Shown here: positions 23,738 through 34,231 of the stretch, piece by piece
How the letters are laid out: each line of letters starts with the position of its first letter
Numbering within the stretch: position 1 is the stretch's first letter
Assembly (NCBI GenBank): GCA_963682055.1
Contig: OY821745.1
Coordinates: 31,121,342-31,185,341 of the forward strand
Source: Primula veris
Taxonomy: Eukaryota > Streptophyta > Magnoliopsida > Ericales > Primulaceae
Direction of reading: 5' to 3'
DNA: 64,000 nucleotides
The notes under the pieces: model-generated
The model's input: only the letters and a program-made list of their open reading frames with translations
The model's database searches: none
Told to the model about the DNA's origin: nothing
Position numbers and translations under genes: made by a program

Positions 23738-23935
23738 TGGAGGAACCAGTATTGTAAAATGGAGGCTGATTTCCTATTGATTTTTTTTTATACCTTATAT
23801 GAAGTTATTTTACGGAATAAGAGGTTAAAACACTAAAATTTAAATATTTTGATCAAAATACATGAAAAATATATATTTTTTCATTAATTTTTTTCAAAAT
23901 GTGGGCTACAGCCCCCGACTGTCTAGTTCCTTCCA
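23738..23935. repeat. Short dispersed repeat with GGAAC ends, copy 1
   Basis: Ends GAGGAACCAG (left) and inverted GGAAGGAACTAG (right), with the internal block GGGCTACAGCCCCCGAC. The inverted version GGGGGCTGTAGCCCC and similar ends occur at 55748-55915, so the two appear to be copies of one short element. Confidence 0.5.
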
Positions 23936-25074
23936 TGATGGCATCGCTCTCTAACTGTCATGCTCAATTGCTCATATCGTGGAGGCTTAAATCGTTTATG
24001 GTATTCGTGGATTAGAAAAGTTTTTACCTTAGAAACTAATTATAGGGAATATGAACAGTTTACCATCTTGTAATTTACCAAAAAATCATTTTTCTTCTCT
24101 CTACTATTTTTGTTCATTTTAGTGTCATGTATAATATCTATCAACTCAATTTCACGTGCCTGTACGCGACTAACTTTTGTTACTTTTATGAGTTAGGTTT
24201 ATGTTTGATAAGAATTGTGATGAACCGAAGATAGAAAAATATATTATTCTCTCCCTTGTCTTTATTTTATTTTTTATTTTTTTATTGGACTTATATTATA
24301 AATGACTAAAATACCCTTCTCGTTAAAAGAAGTTAATAGAATTTAGTCACGTATAGGCACGTGTCGTTCATTTTGTGAAGAAATTGACGGATGAAGTATA
24401 AAATTGAATGAATTGATATTGTACATTGTTCTAAAATGAACTGATTAGAGTAGAAGAAAAAAATTTGAATTTTTAATAAAGTATATGACAGTTCATATTC
24501 TCTAAAAATATATAGCCCGATAATTCCTCCTAAAGGTATTAGTGAGGTAGTTTCTCCAGATTAAATCAGAGTTAAACTTGAAACACTTCACCAGACATTG
24601 GCAATGATTTTCACTATTCTGAATTGGAAAATGTCTACTAGCATCTCAGGACAATGAAGTTTTCAGTTACAGATTTAGTATGTTCACAAATCTCTCATTA
24701 ATTTATAGTAAAAACTATTACTATTATGTTATATTTATCTACCAAGTTGTATCTGAGCAATCCACTTAAGAGTCCATATCTGAGTCTCTTTCAGCATCGG
24801 AATGTTCGTACTTCGTTACATACACAATCATATAGGTAAAGAAAAAAATCAGTTTTGTTGGCGGTTTTGTTATAGACATGTGTTGATGGAAATGAATCAA
24901 CAATTATTTTATGAACTGATACACAAAATAAGTTACAAGTACGGAAATAAACTTAAAAGCTAAGATTATTTATTCCTTGAAACTTACTCTTACAACTTGC
25001 GAAAAAAAATTACATTATATAAAGTTATACATGAGAACCTTAAACACACTTTCTTCTAAAACATGACCTTTCAA

Positions 25075-26919
25075 TCATCGAGCGAGAACAGGTTTATTTA
25101 TCTGAATAAGTTCCTCATTTTCCATACCCGATATAAAAGATCTGTCGTAATCTGGTGAGGATTGACTTAAAACCGAAAGGTTAAAAACAATTTCCGACAT
25201 ACTTGGCCTTTCTGAATATTTTTCCGAAATACACGCTTTTGCCAAAATAGCCATGCCTAAGGCACTATCCATAGGGAAATAGCCCTCCATCTTCGGATCC
25301 ATCCACCTCCTTAGTCTCTCTTCTCTCTCGTCCTCGTCTTCCAAAATTTCTGTTATTTCTTTTGCCAATGTATCTATCATCCCATTTTCTTTCATTTCCA
25401 TTGTTTTTCTCCCCGATAAAAGCTCCAAAAGAACAAGACCAAAACCAAGTACGTCGATTTTGGGCATTATCGAGCTTGTTACATGTTTAGCTTCAGAGAA
25501 ATTCGAGATCTTGGCCTTAAATCTAGAATTTAAAAGTATGTTACTAGTCCTTATATCTCCATGAACAATGCTTGGTTGAGTATGTTCGTGCATATATTGC
25601 AATCCATTCGCAACATCTAATGCTATATTTAACCTTTGTGTCCAAGTTAGATATACGACAGATCCCGAGGAAGATGCTAAAGGGCGTAACCACTGATTCA
25701 GCGATCCGTTTTCAGCAAATTCAAATACTAAGAGAGAATTACCTTCGAAATCCGATGAGATACCCATTAAGTTAACAATGTTTCCATGGTTGACTTTTTG
25801 CAAAAGCTTAAGTTCTCCTGTTTCCCTATTGACTTTTTTGACAGCAATAATTTGATCATCGATAATGGCGTTGTATACAGATCCACCAATCTTGTACCTT
25901 TCGTTGAGATTCATAGTTGCTTCCATAATTTTTTTCCTCTCATACATAATTGGTTGACCTAAATAACCAGAAACACCAGGAAGTAGCTTATCATGATTGC
26001 TCTTACTCACGGATTTTTCATTTTTTGATTTTTTCTTTCCTTGAAGGAGATCAAATGTCTCCATTTGCGAGCCATTTCTAATCAAACCTAGTCTTTTCTT
26101 CTGTATAATATGTCGATAAGCCAACAAGCTTGCAATAACAACTAGAATAAAAACTCCAATTGTACATAGTACACTGACAAGGGTCCGATTGTGGTTACGT
26201 TTAAGCCTATTAGAAGGGGGTGAAGAAAATTGATAAATTACCGGTTGGTGATATACGGGTATAAGTACAGGAAGAGCTATTGCAGCCGTGAAGTTTCTGT
26301 AATTATTTTCGGAGGCAATCTTTACAGCAGGTATATCAAACATTGCTCCAACAGTGAAGATATCATCATAGGGTTGCCATACGTAAGTAACTATATTTTT
26401 TACTCCTTCCATTGACTGAGTCTTTGACGTGCACTTGCATAGCAGAGGAAAAATCGCCTTACTCCCAATAGTTAAATTAGTTGGAACTAAGTTCGGGTTT
26501 TGATCTATCACATATAACCACTTTGTGAGATTTTGAAAATGTGACACTGAGACACTGTAAAAGCTATCGGCTTTTTGTATCTCGTAGCTGGCGTTGAAAA
26601 AATAGAACGACCCATTACAAGAACATGGGATTGGTATTAGAATAAGCTGATTCAGAGTTAGTGGTTCTTCCAAAGATTTAAGCTTATTTGCTTGTACAAT
26701 ACTTTCAGGATTAATACCGAAAAGTAAGGATATATTTTTCACATGCATATAAGGAGGAGTTAAAGCACGATACGTTAGATACGTATCACAAGTACGAGGC
26801 AAGTCGGAATTGCACGAGAAGTCGGTGGTTGCTTCATCAGGTGACTGACCGTTAGAGAGCAAAAAGAACTTAAAGACGGAAAAAATAGCGAGAAGAAGAG
26901 GAGATATTGTAACTGCCAT
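25075..26919 (-). CDS. NFP: LysM receptor-like pseudokinase, NFP/NFR5 type
   Basis: 614 aa, intronless, as is known for NFP/NFR5. The family perceives lipo-chitooligosaccharides (Nod and Myc factors) at the plasma membrane with a kinase-active LysM partner. Seen: signal peptide (about 1-24); LysM ectodomain with CxC pairs at about 99-101 (CSC) and 161-163 (CKC); single membrane span (about 247-267) followed by basic residues; juxtamembrane GVSGYLGQPIMYE; kinase-like domain. The kinase is degenerate: no Gly-rich loop (IGGSVYNA), HGD for HRD near 453, NFS for DFG near 473, and the activation loop essentially missing before DVLGFG. These losses are typical of NFR5-type pseudokinases, so they are not decay. 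ATG 26919 is preferred because frame upstream offers only TTG. LYR paralogues are the alternative. Confidence 0.9.
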   Translation of the reverse strand: MAVTISPLLLAIFSVFKFFLLSNGQSPDEATTDFSCNSDLPRTCDTYLTYRALTPPYMHVKNISLLFGINPESIVQANKLKSLEEPLTLNQLILIPIPCSCNGSFYFFNASYEIQKADSFYSVSVSHFQNLTKWLYVIDQNPNLVPTNLTIGSKAIFPLLCKCTSKTQSMEGVKNIVTYVWQPYDDIFTVGAMFDIPAVKIASENNYRNFTAAIALPVLIPVYHQPVIYQFSSPPSNRLKRNHNRTLVSVLCTIGVFILVVIASLLAYRHIIQKKRLGLIRNGSQMETFDLLQGKKKSKNEKSVSKSNHDKLLPGVSGYLGQPIMYERKKIMEATMNLNERYKIGGSVYNAIIDDQIIAVKKVNRETGELKLLQKVNHGNIVNLMGISSDFEGNSLLVFEFAENGSLNQWLRPLASSSGSVVYLTWTQRLNIALDVANGLQYMHEHTQPSIVHGDIRTSNILLNSRFKAKISNFSEAKHVTSSIMPKIDVLGFGLVLLELLSGRKTMEMKENGMIDTLAKEITEILEDEDEREERLRRWMDPKMEGYFPMDSALGMAILAKACISEKYSERPSMSEIVFNLSVLSQSSPDYDRSFISGMENEELIQINKPVLAR

Positions 26920-28830
26920 TAGCAAGAACAATGTGAAATGAGACAGATAAGAGTTCTGGTTGAGTTTCTATACTGTTTGTATCACTCGGAATAAACTGTG
27001 TTCGATAGTAGAGGGTTTTGTCTAAGGCTCTAAGATTCTCTTTGTTTTCATCACCCTGATGTGAACTTCAAATTAATCAAATTTATGATCCAATAAGTTA
27101 CACTTTTTTTATGCAATGACAACAAAAACTACGTACTTTTCATTAATTGAAAATGATATTTTGTTTTACGTTGATTGTTTAATAAGGGAGACAAGTTGTT
27201 TGCTGATGACCTATGTAATTCTCAAGACAAAGTCAGGTATGGTGCAAACGAAGAATCTTTGGGGACAACTAATATATATCTCTGTGGGTGTTCAATATAA
27301 TTGACATTTTAATTGAGGTTTATATATCACCTACCTAGATGAAAGCAATTTTCTATATATATTATTGTTTAGTATCTAAACCAGATTAGTATTAATTATT
27401 TTATAAATTATATCTAGGCCTAGTTTATCTAAGTACGTATTCCCACCTCATTAACAAAGGCATTAAAATGTGTTTGAAGCTCATAAAGAGAATGTAACAG
27501 ACTAACATCTAATCAAGGTATATAACTGCTTGTCTAGTTGCAGCTTTTAAGCAAATAAGTTGAATTAATGTTTGAGCTTGAATGAAATTCAAAGCTTACT
27601 CTTGCATGTTCCGTTCCTGCATCTTCCACTTCCAACTCTTTCTAGTTGCTCCGTTACAGAGCAGTACTGACTACAATGTAGTATAGGGAATTATAATAAC
27701 TGAAATAAGAGAAAGTGCCATAGTGAGAATAAGAACCGCTATGTAGCCACGGATGGTGACTCAAGTCAAAGTACTAGGAATAGCACTATATGGATGACTG
27801 ACACTTGTAATAGCAGTCACATGGAATTTTTCTAACTAAAGCTAAGCTAACGAGAGGGAAAGGCCCCGAAGCCAGGCTGAACATCTCGGGGCGGACCCAA
27901 CATAATCTCTGGCATATGAGCGAGGGTAAAGCTTCGTTTTATGGCGGTTTAAGCTAGCATGCTTCCGTTTTTTTTGTAAAAAAAAACAAAAAACTAAAAC
28001 TTTCACTTTTCTTGTACACCAAAAGATCAAAATCTAAACTTTCAATTGCAGTCTGACTATTAAGTAAAGGAAAAAAAAATATGTTGAGCCTAAGAGATGC
28101 AAGGAAAAGCCTAACTAAGTTTTTTTTTTTTTTGGTAAGTCGTCTAACTAAGTCACCGCAAGTCCACAACTTGATTGTTGATGGTTTGCATTTTAGGAAC
28201 ATTGTGTCATGTTTTTCTTAGGTACTTTTGTTATGGCATCAACTAAAATATTCTCCTAAGATTCTAAGCTGTGGCTCTTTCTTTTGTTTGCTTACATAAG
28301 CTTAAAATTGATAAATTATAACTTATATTCAAGTGGTCATGAGAGCCAATTAATCAGCATTTCGTGGTTCGAAGTTAACATCATAGCGATAAAAATGAAA
28401 GAGACACATTTTCTATTACATATAAAATAAAACAAACAACAAGACATCGAAAAGGATACAAAAACTATAAAACTACAACAGGCGAAGATATAAGAACTTG
28501 TATATCCGGTTGCAAAATTGATAAGCAAATAACTTAGAAGCTTAAGAAACAATAAGCAATTGGTATTTCGATTTTAAACTAGTAACAACATGATTACATG
28601 ATCGATAAGACTATACTGACAACCAAATGATATTCTAAGGTCATAACTCATAAACCTTTCATAGTCGACTTTTATAATGATAGGCTTATATAAACAAAGC
28701 CTTTCAACAGTAATAATATCGATTTAACTATTTCTTGAGCGATTTCTGAACTGAGTGCTTTACCTGTTCAACCTTTTCAGCGAAAAAATGCTCATCCTGA
28801 GAATCACTTTTCTTTGCTAAAAAGCGAATT
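26920..28830. other. Intergenic upstream of the LysM kinase gene
   Basis: No gene is recognised and no TATA box is convincing. A locally GC-rich block at about 27850-27935 (with GGCCCCGAAGCCAGGC and TCTCGGGGCGGACCC) stands out from the AT-rich surroundings; it may be a transposon fragment, but nothing identifies it. Confidence 0.4.
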
Positions 28831-28835
28831 ATTTG

Positions 28836-29010
28836 TCAAAGAGATAAAAAAAGACTCAGTTCACATAAGGAATGTTTTCTGTGAACTAAAACAAAAGAAA
28901 TAAAATAACAAACCACATGTATAATTCTCAGTTCACAGAAACTTGTACCTCATGGACACTTGATGTTTCTGTGAACTGAGCCTTTTTTTTTTTTTTTTAT
29001 CTCTTTGAAA
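28836..29010. mobile_element. Small MITE with TCAAAGAGATAAAAAAA ends
   Basis: TCAAAGAGATAAAAAAA then GACTCAGTTCACA on the left is inverted on the right (CTGTGAACTGAGCC, a T-run, then ATCTCTTTGA). A second inner pair, TCTGTGAACTAAAAC and CTCAGTTCACAGAAAC, adds to the fold. About 175 bases, no coding. Target duplication not resolved. Confidence 0.65.
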
Positions 29011-29784
29011 CATTAATTGTAATCTACTGCAAGATTAATTTTGAAAAAGAAAACTATTATAGCAACCGCATCACCATGTTAATCATTTAGTCAAACCTAA
29101 CATATTTTATATATTTTAAGAAATCGTTTACATTTACGTAAAATTCTACCTTTCTTATTAATTTTCTTATAATAACCCTACATTATTTCTTTTTATTTGT
29201 TTATTATCATTTAATAATCATAACGATATTTTAACCACAAAAATATGAATCTCATTATAGTTTATTACTATTATACTCGTGTATATACATATAAGGTGAA
29301 TTTTGTGTTTACTGAAATTTAGGAAATTTATAGGGCTCCTGATGCATGCCACTTTTTATATCATAATCATCAAATTTTACGAAAAATCATGTTTTGAGGT
29401 AACAGATACGGATGATCTTAGTTTCTTACCCGGTGTCCGTAAATGCCTTGAAGTACGTATTATGGAAATGTTGCCTTGCTATGCATTCCCGCAGGATTAG
29501 GTTATGAAGTGTTTTTGTCTGTTATTATTTAAGCTAAATATTTTCGGCCGAATATCGCGTAATTTTTAAGATCTCATTTTTTTTAAGTTGAAACTTGCAA
29601 ATTGCAATTGCTTTTTTCTTTTTATATATAAGAGACTATTTTCTAGTACAAAACAATGTTGAGTTTATGCTTTGAAATATGAATATATTAAAGTTGGTAA
29701 GAGTTCATATATAGAACAGTTTGCATATTTAGTACTGTATTAGTATATTTGTTTACATATGTCATATTAAACTCTCTTGGTAGG
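29011..29784. other. Intergenic, no gene recognised
   Basis: A 65-codon open frame at 29303-29500 has a slightly protein-like tail (VRKCLEVRIMEMLPCYAFP) but no known domain and no supporting signals. It could be an exon relic. Confidence 0.3.
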
Positions 29785-30874
29785 TGAAATTTCTATCCGC
29801 AGTTCTAGTTGCTGTAAAGCTGATCGTTGCAATTGCAGTTGCAACTGTGGTTGCAACCACGTTAATCTGATGAACAATGAACGTCTGTAACTTTAAAAGT
29901 AAAAGAACACGTTACGTTTGTAACGAAGTTCACCCCTCCCGGGCTACGTCTTCGGATCACTCACTCAGTTTGTAGTATTATTTCAAGCGTACAAAATAGG
30001 ACAAAAAACTTATGAAAAACTCTTACACTCTCTCTAGATTTTTTTGCCTATCACTATTTTGTTATTACCAAATAACTACTACTTATAAACAATAACATCC
30101 CGTCATTGTTACTTTCGTATTTTTAGCTCACGTATATTATCTCTAATATAAGTTATTTATAAGTTTAGAACACACAACTTTTTACAAGCAATTATAAAAC
30201 AATTTATAAGAATAAAAGTTTTTCAAATCTTCGCATTCTCTTTCTTCAATATTCAAGAATCCCGCTGCATATTGATTGAACATTTGATATCCATCTTTGT
30301 AAGATATTTAGAGATTAATCTTATTAGGAACACATGCCTATTTTAGCTCCAAATCTCTTAGAAAATTCGACTGACTTTGCTTATTAACAAGGAGATTTAG
30401 TTGACTCCTTTTAGGAGATTATATATATTGAATTAGAAGATAATATGTTTATTCAAAAAGATTCACACGTGACAATTTTTTTGATAGATTTATATATGGA
30501 ACAATATATATTTTAAAATGATTCAAACTTATACTCAGAAAATCAATAACTAATCATTCATATAAAATAGAATAAGAAAAGATTTTATTTAGCAAAATTT
30601 AAGTAATAGAACAAATCTTTTCATAAGCTAATATCTTTAAAAACAAATCCTACATAATTATGTAGAAAGATAATTAACTTTTTTTAATACTCAAATATTC
30701 TCAAAACATATATCATATCTATATAAAAACGTGAGAATATAATCTGCATTGATAAAATATTCTGCAAATAAAATACATGCAGAAAACACAGATTCTGTAG
30801 GAATCTGCATAACAGCAAGTTGCAACTGTGGTTGCAACTGTCAGTTGTAATCAGGAATATACCAGTAGCTAACG
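29785..30874 (-). mobile_element. Diverged antisense solo LTR, related to the 41.7-51.8 kb element
   Basis: The start TGAAATTTCTATCCGC then AGTTCTAGTTGC is the inverted end of the LTR at 41673-42908. The block with TAACGAAGTTCACC and GGGCTACGTCTTCGG (about 29918-29955) is the inverted LTR segment at about 42730-42770. The far end (ATCAGGAATATACCAGTAGC, then TAAC) is the inverted LTR start. No interior, primer site or polypurine tract adjoins it, and the terminal base and target duplication have decayed. The GTTGCAAC motif clusters of the LTR are kept at both ends. Confidence 0.72.
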
Positions 30875-32437
30875 AGTTGCCTTACGGAACAAACCCGTTT
30901 TATATCATTTTAAAGGAGATAGTCACATTCATATAACATATGCCAAGAAAGCTGCATCTTAAAGTAAGATTTAAACAAACTAAACTTATACTAATAAATA
31001 AAGCCAGACCTAAATAACACATGTAAAAGTAGGGTTATTAGTAGCTCTTAAATGTGATTGCATTTGTCTTCAATTGACTAATCCCGACAAACAAATATGC
31101 TTAAACATAAAATCTAAGTCCTGTATAATTTTGGACCTGGTCATACTAATTTTATTCCAAGTCCCTGTCTTAGTGTCTTGAACAGAAGATGCCGTACGCA
31201 CTATGTGATATTGACGCATCCACCTCTCCCTCTCCATTCACACGCGGATAAAGGTGAGCTAGCAATGAGCCGAACCATTCCTGAACAATCTCATGTTTAG
31301 TTTGCAAAGTGTTTCGCTCATGTTCGTTGCATTTCTAAACAAACTCTTGACATGAACAAGAATATAAAGATAAGTAAAAATAAACCGATTCTGAGGATAT
31401 AGTTCCATTCAACTCCCTACTAGCTCGGATCATTAAATTAATCGGGCATTTCCGAAAGCCTCACAACACTCATGGTGATCCATTCACAAGATTTGATGGG
31501 AAAAAACTATTTCACGCCAGTGACATAATAATATAGTGTCTATAACTTGATGAGTTCATAATTAATTAACTTTTAGCATTTCCGGAAATTTATATCATTC
31601 TTCCAGCATGACCCATTTACATAACTTGTATGTAGTTTGCTTTCACTCCCATCAAATACTTTTTGATCATTGGCTAAACCGACAATATGGTATTTCTTTC
31701 GTATATCACAGCATGAATGATAACTAGGGGAAGTTGAGTTAGTATTTTTGTCCTTTAATTAGCTTATAGGAATATGTTTCTTTTTGATAAACTTCAATCA
31801 TTTGATTTGATTGACTGGTAAGAGTACAAAAAAATCATTTCCAGTCCAGAAACCAACATGTTATTTTAGAATAACTTGTTCAAAAACTTCGGTATAAATT
31901 AATACATGTCACAATTAGGTCTCAAACATGTAATGATCTCCACATTCTTACATGTGAAGTTGTATATTACGTTGACAAACTTGTACTAGTGAACACACTT
32001 CCCTACCACCGACTACCGTCACTTAGGTTTGATTTTACCGCTTATTTATATCAATCATATTGGCGGCACAGGGCGGATCCTGGAGCTACTAGGATCCGCC
32101 CCCGTATCGGCATGTAAATTTTGTAGAAAGTAAATTACCATATGTACTTGGTAAAAAAAACACTAATAGCCCGATTAATATAACTCATTGATTTTTACCA
32201 TGTTACATTTGCCACAAAAATAAAATAACAAATCACATGGGTTATAACACATTCACGTGACAAAAATGACACTCACCAAAATATGAACTTGCGCTTATTC
32301 TATAATTGAACATGGTTTCGAACATAGCTTTGAGATTTTTGAGCTTTAAGCCAGAGTTGTAATTAATTACATTCATAAGTAAATACGAGACTCTCGGAGC
32401 GTTATAGGCAAGCTTTTTAATATATACCCCGTTTGTC
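30875..32437. other. Intergenic, no gene recognised
   Basis: No supported gene. The block at 32296-32325 (ATTCTATAATTGAACATGG) resembles the last bases of the PADRE gene (32441-32466), suggesting a small local duplication. A perfect hairpin lies at 32071-32101. Confidence 0.4.
32071..32101. repeat. GC-rich perfect hairpin
   Basis: GGGCGGATCCT and AGGATCCGCCC are exact inverted copies (11 bp) around a 9-base loop (GGAGCTACT). It stands out in AT-rich DNA. Origin is unknown, possibly a transposon end remnant. Confidence 0.7.
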
Positions 32438-32893
32438 CTACTCTATTATTGAACATAGTTTCGACCTAAAACCCTGCTTTGTACCTCCGTCGCCCACCTG
32501 GTCCATAGCCACATCATCCCCCGCCACTTCAGGTACACGACTACAGCAAAACCTATAATATTTCCGACTCCCACCCTTACCAAGGACGGAACTGGCCTTC
32601 GCCACTAGTGTCGCCATCTCATCTGACCTAAGAGGGCTCGTAAGTCTACCTAGTGGTAGAGCAAAGTAGAGGTGGCCTAGACGCAGCTCATCTTCGGGCC
32701 TCATAGCGGAAACAAGTTCATCCAAACCTATCTCGTCGGAATGGCAAATGAATGCGGTGGGGTCCCTAGATGACACGTGGCGGACCTTGATCGGGTACGT
32801 GAATTCTTGTAACTGACCGTTTTGGAGTATGAGCTTGGCTGTAGGGGGAACTATTGAGGTTGAGTCACGGCTACATGAACTGCATGTACCCAT
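32438..32893 (-). CDS. PADRE (DUF4228) domain protein
   Basis: 151 aa in a single frame. The N-terminus MGTCSSCS fits N-myristoylation (Gly2) and the usual MG start of this plant family, so ATG 32893 is preferred over the in-frame ATG nine bases upstream (MFP extension). Seen in order: the core AKLILQNGQLQEFTYPIKV (18-35), the FICHSDEIGL segment and the LGHLYFALPLGRL signature (about 90-105), then a variable acidic linker and the FRSKLCSI C-terminus typical of the family. The molecular function is not established; members are often responsive to pathogens and abiotic stress. A TATATATATA run lies just upstream on the minus strand. The domain call is firm; no paralogue name is offered. Confidence 0.87.
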   Translation of the reverse strand: MGTCSSCSRDSTSIVPPTAKLILQNGQLQEFTYPIKVRHVSSRDPTAFICHSDEIGLDELVSAMRPEDELRLGHLYFALPLGRLTSPLRSDEMATLVAKASSVLGKGGSRKYYRFCCSRVPEVAGDDVAMDQVGDGGTKQGFRSKLCSIIE

Positions 32894-34231
32894 TGGAAAC
32901 ATATATATTTATGATACTATATATATATATATACATAAGTGAACACTGCATAAATATAGCTAGATATATGGAGCATTTGAATGTGCTATCATGCACTATG
33001 TGTTGGTTATGGTATTGCCAAATGCCAAACTTTTATTGAGTATGACAGGTTACAAAAATGGGAAGTCAGTTATACATACGAGTTAGACAACTTATTCGAC
33101 AAAATAACTTATTAATATTTTTATAATAATATATATTGTCAAAAAAAATTCAATATTGATAAATCATATAGTAATATATTTAACTTTTATGTATGTCAAT
33201 TATACTTTTTGAACTAAAGTTTTTGACTGTGAATACCTTGTCCATATTAGAACGAGAAAAGAAGAGCTGGTACATGGCTAAGGCTAACTAACCGGCTAAA
33301 TAATTCAGTTGTCATCAACTTGTAATGGCAAGGTATTATGGTAAATGTTAGTCTGATATTCAAGTAAAACTTTGATGTCTATACATGCAATAGCAACATC
33401 ATCAAAGTGAACAGTACTGTTCTATCAAGATAAAATGGGTACTGCTTGAATAAAATTTAAGGTGAATCTCAAACTCAAACTTATGATTGAGAAATGAAAA
33501 AAAGGAAAAGGATTGAAATGAAAGCTTAACTAAATCTGTTTGAAAAGCGAAGAATTCGGAGTCACTCTCTTCCTTTCAGCCGGGTACCGTTAATATGAAT
33601 AGAAAAGAGTGATAGAAAATAATAAATACTCTAGCAATGATCGAAGTCGAAAGTACTATTAGATGTCGTCAAGGGTTTAAGATAAATCAGATAGTCCCAT
33701 ATAGTCTACACTGAATAAGAGCTAAAAATTTGAGACAAATATATAAATAATCGGCAAACGCTGTAACTGAAAACCTTTCCTACAACTAGAGGATATCATA
33801 CATAAGAAAAGATAATCGGAAGCATAAGCTAATCCGTATAGGGAAGAAAATCATATCAAACGCAAAAGATATTCTAACTAGTACCTGATTGTCACGTTCT
33901 GATGTAAATTCATAAAGAACACAAATAGTTGTCATCGCTTACATGAGAAACCTTTCAGTCCATGTTTTTTTTACTACTCAAACACAATAAGCAGTAACCA
34001 AACTTAAAATGAGACCTGTTCAGCATAAAGTCTGTCTTATAAGACTAATAAGACTTGTCTTTCAAACATAAAATGTTGCAAAGCTCCTAACTGAGGAAAA
34101 ATAAAATTGAATCAGTTTCTACAGTTTTCTCGCGTTCAAGAGTATGGAGTATACACATAGTTCCGATTTCACCACAATGTCAAGATAGTATAAGCCAAAC
34201 TTATATACGTTGCATCTGATCATTTGAACAT
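32894..34231. other. Intergenic between the PADRE and PLATZ genes
   Basis: Contains the PADRE promoter side and the 3' flank (probable UTR) of the PLATZ gene. No other gene is seen. Confidence 0.4.

Larger units (their letters stand above)
22243..25074. other. Intergenic between the CML and LysM kinase genes; mainly transposon relics
   Basis: No gene is recognised. The stretch includes a probable hAT-like non-autonomous element (22386-23339) and a small GGAAC-ended repeat (about 23738-23935); the rest is AT-rich without signal. Confidence 0.45.

Noticed and set aside
2913..26919. A calcium-signalling gene cluster (MCU, CML41-like, LysM receptor)
   Set aside because: The three genes are far apart, on different strands and separated by transposons; adjacency is most likely chance, with no sequence evidence of co-regulation.
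27842..28030. Minus-strand open frame over a GC-rich block
   Set aside because: Short, no start context, no known domain; composition alone does not support a gene.
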